Part shown: one piece after another, positions 6,357 through 12,532 of the stretch
Numbering within the stretch: the stretch's first letter is position 1
Layout of the letters: every line of letters begins with the position of its first letter
Source of the DNA: Ruminococcus sp. UBA1780
GTDB lineage: Bacteria; Bacillota; Clostridia; Oscillospirales; Ruminococcaceae
Assembly (NCBI GenBank): GCA_002315235.1
Contig: DCGK01000070.1
Coordinates: forward strand, 1-15,191
Reading direction: 5' to 3'
DNA length: 15,191 nt
Translations under genes and position numbers: made by a program
The notes under the pieces: model-generated
What the model was told of the DNA's origin: nothing
Seen by the model: only the letters and a program-made list of their open reading frames with translations
Database searches by the model: none

Positions 6357-7088
6357 ATGTCAGGACATTCAAAATGGAGTACTATCAAGAGAAAAAAGGA
6401 AGCTACTGACCAGGCCAGAGCAAAGATTTTCACAAAAATAGGCCGTGAAATGACAGTATGCGTAAAGGAAGGCGGCGCAGACCCTTCAACAAACGCAAAG
6501 CTTCGTGACCTTATAGCAAAGGCTAAGGCTAATAATGTACCTAACGATAACATTGACAGAGTTATCAAGAAAGCAAGCGGCGGTGAAGACAAGAACGACT
6601 ATATTTCAATCGTATATGAGGGATATGGTCCGAGCGGTATCGCCGTAATCGTTGAAACACTTACAGACAACAAGAACAGAACAGCTGGTGACGTTCGTCA
6701 CTACTTTGACAAGTTCGGCGGAAACCTTGGTACAAGCGGATGCGTATCATTCATGTTCCAGAGCAGAGGTATTGTTGTTGTTGAAAACAAGGGCTTTGAT
6801 GAAGACAAGCTTATGGAGGACTGTGTTGAAGCAGGAGCTGATGACTACAGCATTGAAGATGATTCAGTAGAATTCGTATCTGCTGCTAACGATCTTCATG
6901 CAGTAAGAGATGCTCTCGCAGAAATGGGCTATACAATTCTTTCAGCTGAAACAGTTCAGATTCCTGACAACTACGTTGCTCTTACAGATGAAGAAGCTGT
7001 TAAGAAGATGAATCTCCTTCTTGAACATCTTGAAGACAATGACGACGTTCAGAACGTATGGCATAACTGGGAAAACCCTGAAGAATAA
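6357..7088 (+). CDS. yebC: YebC/PmpR family protein (TACO1 family)
   Basis: 243 residues, the usual size of the family. The N-terminus MSGHSKWSTIKRKKEATDQARAKIFTKI is diagnostic, followed by the conserved NVPNDNIDRVIKKA and YEGYGPSGIAVIVETLTDNKNRT segments and an acidic C-terminal half. The family was long annotated as a transcriptional regulator by analogy to Pseudomonas PmpR; more recent work links YebC/TACO1 proteins to relief of ribosome stalling, including at proline-rich stretches. Which role applies here cannot be read from sequence, though the neighbours (obg, mrnC, rlmA) favour a translation role. A strong AGGAGG (6342-6347) lies 9 bases before the ATG and inside the end of mrnC. It is cytoplasmic, with no signal peptide or membrane segment. 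Confidence 0.95.
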   Translation: MSGHSKWSTIKRKKEATDQARAKIFTKIGREMTVCVKEGGADPSTNAKLRDLIAKAKANNVPNDNIDRVIKKASGGEDKNDYISIVYEGYGPSGIAVIVETLTDNKNRTAGDVRHYFDKFGGNLGTSGCVSFMFQSRGIVVVENKGFDEDKLMEDCVEAGADDYSIEDDSVEFVSAANDLHAVRDALAEMGYTILSAETVQIPDNYVALTDEEAVKKMNLLLEHLEDNDDVQNVWHNWENPEE

Positions 7089-7090
7089 TT

Positions 7091-7906
7091 ATGCCGGGAT
7101 TTATATGTCCTGTCTGTGGCGATGCTCTTGAGCTTATAGGTAAGTCATATAAATGCAGCAGTAATCACTGCTATGATATATCCAGAAGCGGATATGTTAA
7201 TCTGCTTCTGTCTCAGAAATCAGGAAATCACGGCGATGATAAGTTAATGGTCAATGCACGCCGTGATTTTCTTGATAAAGGGTACTATAACGCATTGAGA
7301 GACAAAATCACGGATACAGTAACAAAATTTGCTTCAGACGGCTGTACTGTTCTGGATGCAGGCTGCGGTGAGTGTTATTACACTTCTCATTTTACTGAAT
7401 CACTTAAACAGTCAGGGATTAACAGTGAAGTTCTTGCAGTTGATATCTCCAAAAATGCTCTTGCAGCTGCAAAAAGCCGGTCAAAGGATATAAAAAAGGC
7501 GGTTGCCAGTATTTTTCACCTTCCGGTTGCAGATACATCCTGTGATATAGTTGTAAATGTATTTGCTCCTTTCTGCAGGGAGGAATTTGACAGAGTTCTG
7601 AAAAAGGGCGGAGTATACATCCAGATTATTCCTCTTGAGAATCATCTCTGGGAGCTTAAGGAAGCTGTATATGATATACCGTATAAAAATGAAGTCCATA
7701 AATACGAAATAGAAGGATTCGAACTTGCAAAGTGCAGTGAAATTCATAAAACAATAAAACTCTCATCATGTGAAGATATTAAAAATCTGTTTATGATGAC
7801 ACCGTACTACTACAAGACTTCTGAGAAGGATTTTAACAAGCTTAGTTCCTTTGATTCACTCAGAGTGAGCACAGAATTTGCTGTTCTTGCTTTCAGAAAG
7901 AAATAA
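7091..7906 (+). CDS. rlmA: 23S rRNA (guanine-N1)-methyltransferase RlmA
   Basis: 271 residues, close to the length of E. coli RlmA. An N-terminal zinc finger is visible with ligands Cys6, Cys9, Cys22 and His26 (CPVCGDALELIGKSYKC, then NHCYD), followed by SGYVNLLLSQ. The Rossmann-fold methyltransferase has motif I VLDAGCGE (87-94), the acidic end of strand 2 in LAVDIS (115-120) and the family stretch NVFAPFCREEFDRVLKKGG. Members methylate N1 of G745 (Gram-negative, type I) or G748 (Gram-positive, type II) in 23S rRNA hairpin 35; type II is inferred here from the host type. It starts 2 bases after the yebC stop with no good Shine-Dalgarno, so translation is probably coupled to yebC. In some species this methylation affects sensitivity to macrolides such as tylosin. 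Confidence 0.9.
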   Translation: MPGFICPVCGDALELIGKSYKCSSNHCYDISRSGYVNLLLSQKSGNHGDDKLMVNARRDFLDKGYYNALRDKITDTVTKFASDGCTVLDAGCGECYYTSHFTESLKQSGINSEVLAVDISKNALAAAKSRSKDIKKAVASIFHLPVADTSCDIVVNVFAPFCREEFDRVLKKGGVYIQIIPLENHLWELKEAVYDIPYKNEVHKYEIEGFELAKCSEIHKTIKLSSCEDIKNLFMMTPYYYKTSEKDFNKLSSFDSLRVSTEFAVLAFRKK

Positions 7907-7939
7907 GACATAAGAAATTTTATTCACCGAGGTAAAAAA

Positions 7940-8380
7940 ATGACCGATGAAAAAATCAAGAGCAGTTCCGACGCTTACTGCATGATAAGATACGGACTGT
8001 ATTCAACTTATGAAAAATATGCTAAAAAATTCGGACTTGGGTACAAAAGTCTGTTTGTTCTTCGTATGCTGTACACTTCACCTGAAGGCTGCACACAGAA
8101 TGATATCTGCAGATATTCAGTAATATCCAAGCAGACTGTAAGTGCGATTATGAAGAATTATCTTTCAAACGGATACATTTCCATGGAAGAGATTGCTTAT
8201 GACAGAAGAAACAAGCTGGTTAAGCTGACCGAATCAGGGTGGAAATACGCTGAAAATATTATTCCGCTTATAATAAAAGCGGAATATGACAGTATGTCTG
8301 ATTTTACTGACGAACAGAGGGTTGAATTTCTGAGACTGAGTGAGCAGTATGCTGAAAAAATAAGAAATCTGATTAAATAA
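7940..8380 (+). CDS. MarR-family transcriptional regulator
   Basis: 146 residues, typical length for a MarR dimer subunit. The central winged helix-turn-helix is visible: helix 2 to recognition helix in GCTQNDICRYSVISKQTVSAIMKNYLSNGYI (about 50-80), and the wing with the conserved DRRNKLVKLTESG (about 89-101). The N-terminal and C-terminal helices should form the dimer interface. The ligand and target genes cannot be inferred. GAGG at 7929-7932 is 7 bases before the ATG. It starts 33 bases after rlmA with no terminator between, so it may be the last gene of the obg-rlmA transcript. No obvious palindromic operator of its own is seen just upstream. The -35 of the pyr promoter begins only 2 bases after its stop codon. 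Confidence 0.9.
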   Translation: MTDEKIKSSSDAYCMIRYGLYSTYEKYAKKFGLGYKSLFVLRMLYTSPEGCTQNDICRYSVISKQTVSAIMKNYLSNGYISMEEIAYDRRNKLVKLTESGWKYAENIIPLIIKAEYDSMSDFTDEQRVEFLRLSEQYAEKIRNLIK

Positions 8381-8382
8381 AC

Positions 8383-8411
8383 TTTACAAACAGAAATATT
8401 TGTGTTATAAT
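8383..8411 (+). promoter_or_regulatory. Sigma-A promoter of the pyr operon
   Basis: TTTACA (8383-8388), 17 bases, then a perfect TATAAT (8406-8411). Transcription should start near 8418, just ahead of the PyrR-binding hairpin. The promoter touches the end of the MarR gene, and no terminator separates them, so read-through from upstream would also meet the attenuator. Confidence 0.75.
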
Positions 8412-8426
8412 AACTCTTAACGAACT

Positions 8427-8457
8427 CCTTTAAGTTGATCCGGAGAGGTCGACAAGG
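8427..8457 (+). promoter_or_regulatory. PyrR-binding RNA hairpin (anti-antiterminator)
   Basis: CCTT (8427-8430) pairs with AAGG (8454-8457); a bulge TAA (8431-8433) follows, then GTTGA (8434-8438) pairs with TCGAC (8449-8453), an unpaired T8439, and CC/GG (8440-8441 with 8447-8448) closing a GGAGA loop. The segment TCCGGAGAGG matches the conserved PyrR-binding loop of Bacillus pyr leaders (consensus near UCCAGAGAGGCU), and the purine-rich bulge is also conserved. PyrR with UMP or UTP should stabilise this hairpin. An optional outer stem CTTAAC/GTTAAG (8416-8421 with 8466-8471) encloses it. Confidence 0.88.
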
Positions 8458-8580
8458 TAATTATTGTTAAGTTTTATTCGTACATGAAGCATAGGCTGCA
8501 TCCCGGGAAACAGCAGTTTCACTAATATAATGCAGCATCTTTTGTATAACATTTTTAAGCTTGGGATAATTATACCTGTC
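8451..8580 (+). promoter_or_regulatory. Antiterminator pairing of the pyr leader
   Basis: The 3' half of the PyrR hairpin and the bases after it (8451-8464) can pair with the 5' arm of the terminator and the bases before it (8566-8580): AATTAT with ATAATT, AGGT with ACCT, and GAC with GTC, with small bulges. This pairing excludes both the PyrR hairpin and the terminator, as the attenuation model requires. Between the arms lie further stems: GCTGCAT/ATGCAGC (8495-8501 with 8530-8536) enclosing GAAAC/GTTTC (8507-8511 with 8516-8520). Confidence 0.65.
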
Positions 8581-8605
8581 TGGCTGAGCCGGACAGGTAT
8601 TTTTT
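8572..8605 (+). terminator. Intrinsic terminator of the pyr attenuator
   Basis: ATACCTGTC (8572-8580) continues through T8581 and GG (8582-8583), and pairs with CC, G and GACAGGTAT (8589-8600) around a 5-base loop: a 12-bp stem with one G-U pair, followed directly by a T-run (8600-8605). It ends 19 bases before the pyrR start and is the strongest terminator in the window. It is expected to form when PyrR is bound upstream, in pyrimidine-replete cells. Confidence 0.9.
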
Positions 8606-8623
8606 GTTTGGGAGAGTGATTCC

Positions 8624-9160
8624 TTGAAAAAGAAAGCTGTTATCCTGGATGAGAGTGCTGTAAACAGAGCTGTAACAAGAATAACATATGAGATTCTTGA
8701 ACAGAACAGGGGTGCTGAAAACCTTTGTATTATTGGTATACTTTCAAGGGGTGCTTTTCTTGCTGAACGAATAGCCGCGAAGATACATGATATTGAAGGA
8801 ATTTCAGTTGACTGCGGGCAGCTTGACATAACACCTTACAGGGATGATAAGAGAAAAATTTCAGAAAAAGACAGAACCAGAATTGATTTTGACATTAATG
8901 ACAAGGTTGTTATTCTGGTTGATGATGTAATTTATACAGGAAGAAGTTCCAGAGCCGCAATTGACGCACTTATAGAACGCGGAAGACCGCAGCGGATTCA
9001 GCTTGCAGTTCTTATAGACCGCGGACACAGGGAAGTGCCGATAAGACCGGATTTTATAGGAAAGAATCTGCCTACGTCTCATGAAGAGACAGTCAGGGTT
9101 CAGGTTACGGAGGTCGACAGCTGTGACAGCGTAACAATTTATGAGCCCGACGAAAAATAA
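8624..9160 (+). CDS. pyrR: PyrR, pyr operon attenuation regulator / uracil phosphoribosyltransferase
   Basis: 178 residues, standard PyrR length. It is a PRTase-fold protein with the PRPP loop VILVDDVIYTGRS (96-108) and the PyrR hallmark LIDRGHREVPIRPDFIGKNLPTS (about 130-152). In Bacillota it binds pyr leader RNA when charged with UMP/UTP and so causes termination; many members also have uracil phosphoribosyltransferase activity. Its target is directly upstream (8427-8457), so the gene is autoregulated. The start is TTG at 8624, chosen because GGAGAG (8611-8616) stands 7 bases before it and the MKKKAVILDESAVNRAVTRI N-terminus is full length. The rare start may keep regulator level low relative to the enzymes. 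First gene of pyrR-pyrC-pyrF-carA-carB; the stop is 21 bases before pyrC. Confidence 0.96.
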   Translation: MKKKAVILDESAVNRAVTRITYEILEQNRGAENLCIIGILSRGAFLAERIAAKIHDIEGISVDCGQLDITPYRDDKRKISEKDRTRIDFDINDKVVILVDDVIYTGRSSRAAIDALIERGRPQRIQLAVLIDRGHREVPIRPDFIGKNLPTSHEETVRVQVTEVDSCDSVTIYEPDEK

Positions 9161-9181
9161 TATGAAAGGACCGTGAGAAAA

Positions 9182-10465
9182 ATGAATCAGAATATAATCA
9201 TCAGGAACATCTCAGTTGTAGACGAAAAGGCACAGTCAGACAAGTGCTATGATATTTATATTTGTGACGGAATAATAAAAACAGTCGGAATCGCTCCTGA
9301 AGATGCCAGTGCACTTGTTATCGATGGCACAGGTCTTACAGCGTTTCCGTCTTTTTTTGACATGCACGTTCATTTCAGAGATCCTGGTTTTACACACAAG
9401 GAAGATATTATTACAGGTTCAGCGGCAGCTGCTGCCGGCGGTGTAACAGGTGTACTGTGTATGCCTAATACAAACCCGCCGGTAGACAGTGAGGAAACAA
9501 TAAACTATATCAGGGAAAAGGCTGCGCAGACCGGAATTGATGTTTATCAGACAGCATGCATTACTTCAGGAATGAAGGGAGAAAAGCTTGCTGACTTTGA
9601 CATGTACAAAAGACTCGGAGTAGCGGCAGTTTCCGATGACGGAAAGCCGGTAAAAAATGCTGAGCTTATGAGACAGGCATTGATAAATGCTGAAGAAACA
9701 GGTCTTCTGGTGACTTCACACTGTGAAGACATGGATATTATCGGAAAGGGTATCATGAACAAGGGTGCTGTTTCGGAAAAACTCGGTGTAGCCGGTATGG
9801 ACCGTGCTTCTGAGGACAGCATTACAGCAAGGGAAATTGCTCTTGCGGGTGCGGCCGGAACAAGAGTTCATATTGCACATGTAAGTACCGAAGGAAGCAT
9901 CGGCTTTATCAGGGATGCCAAAAAACGCGGACTTAAGGTAACATGTGAAACATGTCCGCACTACTTTATTTTTACAGAGGAAAAGCTTCTTGCAAGAGAT
10001 GCTGATTATCGTATGAATCCTCCTCTCAGGGAGAAGAGAGACATCGATGCAGTTGCAGAGGCTGTGATGGACGGAACGATAGACTGTATCGTTACTGACC
10101 ATGCACCTCATGCTGCAGATGAAAAATCAGATTTTGAAAAAGCACCTAACGGTGTTGTAGGACTTGAAACATCCTTTGCGGCAACACTTACTTATCTTTA
10201 CCATACAGGAAAGATTACACTTCAGAAAATATCAGAGCTTATGTCTGAAAATCCAAGAAAGCTTCTCGGACTTGAGCCTGTATATATAAGAGAGGGAAGC
10301 ACAGCTGATATCTGCATTGCGGATATTAACAGGGAATGGACGGTAGATCCGGACAGGCTTCACTCAAAGTCACACAACACGCTCTTCAAGGGTATTACCC
10401 TTAAAGGAAAGCCGGTTTTGACTATCTCAAAAGGAAAAATTATATTTTCAGAAATGAAATCATAA
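9182..10465 (+). CDS. pyrC: Dihydroorotase (class I)
   Basis: 427 residues, typical of the long class I dihydroorotases found in Gram-positives. It cyclises carbamoyl aspartate to dihydroorotate, step three of UMP synthesis. Metal ligands are visible: His62 and His64 in DMHVHFRDPG, Asp at 152/153 in SDDGKP, His180 in VTSHCED, His233 in IAHVS, and the catalytic Asp306 in VTDHAPH. No carboxylated lysine is needed at the Asp152/153 position in this group. A GTG at 9173 is in frame, but AAAGGA (9165-9170) is only 2 bases from it and 11 from the ATG at 9182, which is therefore preferred. There is no second attenuator between pyrR and this gene, and pyrB, its usual upstream neighbour in Bacillus, is not here. 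Confidence 0.95.
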   Translation: MNQNIIIRNISVVDEKAQSDKCYDIYICDGIIKTVGIAPEDASALVIDGTGLTAFPSFFDMHVHFRDPGFTHKEDIITGSAAAAAGGVTGVLCMPNTNPPVDSEETINYIREKAAQTGIDVYQTACITSGMKGEKLADFDMYKRLGVAAVSDDGKPVKNAELMRQALINAEETGLLVTSHCEDMDIIGKGIMNKGAVSEKLGVAGMDRASEDSITAREIALAGAAGTRVHIAHVSTEGSIGFIRDAKKRGLKVTCETCPHYFIFTEEKLLARDADYRMNPPLREKRDIDAVAEAVMDGTIDCIVTDHAPHAADEKSDFEKAPNGVVGLETSFAATLTYLYHTGKITLQKISELMSENPRKLLGLEPVYIREGSTADICIADINREWTVDPDRLHSKSHNTLFKGITLKGKPVLTISKGKIIFSEMKS

Positions 10466-10486
10466 TAATATCAGGAGGACAGTATT

Positions 10487-11407
10487 ATGTCATTTGACAG
10501 ACTTATCAAAAAGATAATCGAAAAGAAAAATCCAACTGTTGTTGGACTTGATCCGCTTGTGGATTATGTTCCTGAGTATATCAGAAACGAAAGCTTCAGC
10601 AGGTACGGTGAAACACTTGAAGGTGCTGCTGATGCGATACTCAGGTTTAACAAGGCTATCATTGATGAGATTTATGATCTCGTTCCTGCAATCAAGCCTC
10701 AGGCTGCTTACTACGAAATGTACGGCTGGAGAGGTGTAAAGGTTCTTGAGGAAACAATCAGATATGCTCAGGAAAAAGGCATGTTTGTTATGACAGACGG
10801 AAAGAGAAACGATATCGGTGCCACAATGACAGCGTACGCAACTGCGCATCTTGGTGAAACAGCCGTTGGCTCAGGCGTGGCTGAAGCCTTCGGTGCTGAT
10901 GCTCTTACAGTAAACGGATACCTTGGTACAGACGGTATTGCTCCGCTTCTTGAAATTTGCGGAAAAAAGGACAAGGGAATATTTGTTCTTGTAAAAACGT
11001 CAAACAAGTCAAGCGGCGAGCTCCAGGATCAGAAAATCGGCGATACACCGGTTTATGCTGTAATGGGTGATATGTGCGAGAAGTGGGGAAGTGAGCAGAT
11101 CGGTGAATACGGTTACTCATCAGTAGGTGCAGTAGTAGGTGCTACTTATCCGGAACAGCTTACAGAACTCAGACAGAGACTTCCGCATACATTTTTCCTC
11201 GTTCCCGGATACGGTGCTCAGGGCGGCGGTGCAGAAGGTCTTAAGGGAGCTTTTGACAAAAACGGACTTGGTGCAATTGTAAACTCTTCAAGAGCAGTTA
11301 TGTGCGCATATAAAAAGGAAGGCTGCGATGAAAAGGAATTTGCAAAGGCTGCAAGACGTGAAGTAATCAGAATGCGTGATGATATAAATTCAGTAATAAA
11401 CAAGTAA
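10487..11407 (+). CDS. pyrF: Orotidine 5'-phosphate decarboxylase, long (subfamily 2) type
   Basis: 306 residues, longer than the roughly 230-240 residues of the E. coli/Bacillus type, placing it in the OMP decarboxylase subfamily 2 seen in many Clostridia, actinobacteria and others. It decarboxylates OMP to UMP, the last step of the pathway. Visible motifs: VVGLDPLVDYVP (18-29), PAIKPQAAYYEMYG (67-80), and the catalytic Asp-Lys-Asp array in VMTDGKRNDIGATM with Asp104, Lys106 and Asp109. Near the end FLVPGYGAQGGGAEG supplies the phosphate-binding loop. AGGAGG at 10473-10478 lies 8 bases before the ATG. The gene follows pyrC by 21 bases and precedes carA by 23, with no terminator between. Confidence 0.95.
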   Translation: MSFDRLIKKIIEKKNPTVVGLDPLVDYVPEYIRNESFSRYGETLEGAADAILRFNKAIIDEIYDLVPAIKPQAAYYEMYGWRGVKVLEETIRYAQEKGMFVMTDGKRNDIGATMTAYATAHLGETAVGSGVAEAFGADALTVNGYLGTDGIAPLLEICGKKDKGIFVLVKTSNKSSGELQDQKIGDTPVYAVMGDMCEKWGSEQIGEYGYSSVGAVVGATYPEQLTELRQRLPHTFFLVPGYGAQGGGAEGLKGAFDKNGLGAIVNSSRAVMCAYKKEGCDEKEFAKAARREVIRMRDDINSVINK

Positions 11408-11430
11408 GTTTTTTGAAGGGATCTGATATA

Positions 11431-12531
11431 ATGGCATTATTCAATAAAAGCGACAAAGCTTATCTTCTTCTGGCTGACGGTACTGTTCTTGAAGGACAGT
11501 CATTTGGAGCAAAGGGCACAGTTATCGGTGAGGTTGTATTTACAACAGGTATGACTGGTTATCAGGAAACTCTCACTGATCCGAGCTACTACGGTCAGAT
11601 TGTTGTTCAGACATTTCCTCTCATAGGAAATTACGGCGTAAACAGAGAAGATTTTGAATCAAAAAAATCCTACGTGAGCGGATATATAGTAAGAGAATGG
11701 TGCAATACACCTTCAAATTTCCGCAGCGAGGGAGACATTAATGACTTTATAGCGGAACAGAATATTGTTGGTATTCATTCCATTGACACAAGAAGCCTCA
11801 CAAGAAAAATCAGAGAATACGGCGTAATGAACGGCTGTATCACAACAGAAGATGTATATGCGAAAAAAGATGAACTCCTTAAGCTCATCAGTGCTTATAC
11901 AATAAAGGATGCTGTTCATACAGTCACAGTACCTGATATTAACGAATACAAGGCAGAAAACAGCAGATTTAAGGTAGTTCTTATTGACCTTGGATACAAG
12001 AGAAATATTCGTGAAGAACTTCTCAGCAGAGGCTGTGATGTAGTAGTGGTTCCGGACAGAACTACTGCAGATGAGATTAAGAAGATTAATCCTGACGGAA
12101 TAATGCTTTCAAATGGCCCCGGAGACCCGGCAGAAAACACAGAGGTTATCAGAAATGTTGCAGAGATTGCAAAGCTTGGTATTCCGATATTCGGTATCTG
12201 TATGGGACATCAGATTATGGCTCTTGCTCACGGTGCAAGGACTGAAAAGCTCAAGTACGGTCACCGCGGTGCAAATCAGCCTGTTATTGACCTCAGACTT
12301 GACAAAACATTTGTAACAAGCCAGAACCACGGTTATGCAGTTGTAAATGAAAGTGTTAACACAGAAATTGCAGAGGTTTCACACATCAATGCAAATGACA
12401 AAACCTGTGAGGGTGTAAGATACAAAAACGCAAAAGCTTTTACAGTTCAGTTCCATCCTGAAGCTCATGGCGGACCGCTTGACACATCTTACTTATTTGA
12501 TGAATTCATAAAGTTAATGGAGGAAAAGTAA
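11431..12531 (+). CDS. carA: Carbamoyl-phosphate synthase small subunit (glutaminase)
   Basis: 366 residues. It hydrolyses glutamine and passes ammonia through a tunnel to CarB. The N-terminal CarA-specific domain (about 8-150) contains LLLADGTVLEGQSFGA and FTTGMTGYQETLTDPSY. The class I glutaminase domain (about 180-366) has the nucleophile Cys257 in FGICMGHQIM and the His342/Glu344 pair in VQFHPEAHGGP, with the oxyanion-region LSNGPGDP. A TTG at 11413 is in frame, but AAGGG (11416-11420) is 10 bases from the ATG at 11431 and the family N-terminus fits that start. The only CPSase pair in view is in the pyr operon under PyrR control; whether the cell has a second, arginine-controlled pair cannot be seen. 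The stop is 1 base before the carB ATG. Confidence 0.96.
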   Translation: MALFNKSDKAYLLLADGTVLEGQSFGAKGTVIGEVVFTTGMTGYQETLTDPSYYGQIVVQTFPLIGNYGVNREDFESKKSYVSGYIVREWCNTPSNFRSEGDINDFIAEQNIVGIHSIDTRSLTRKIREYGVMNGCITTEDVYAKKDELLKLISAYTIKDAVHTVTVPDINEYKAENSRFKVVLIDLGYKRNIREELLSRGCDVVVVPDRTTADEIKKINPDGIMLSNGPGDPAENTEVIRNVAEIAKLGIPIFGICMGHQIMALAHGARTEKLKYGHRGANQPVIDLRLDKTFVTSQNHGYAVVNESVNTEIAEVSHINANDKTCEGVRYKNAKAFTVQFHPEAHGGPLDTSYLFDEFIKLMEEK

Positions 12532-12532
12532 A

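Noticed and set aside
9716..10111. Minus-strand open frame within pyrC, Cys- and Ser-rich
   Set aside because: Shadow of a conserved catalytic gene; there is no start context or family resemblance.
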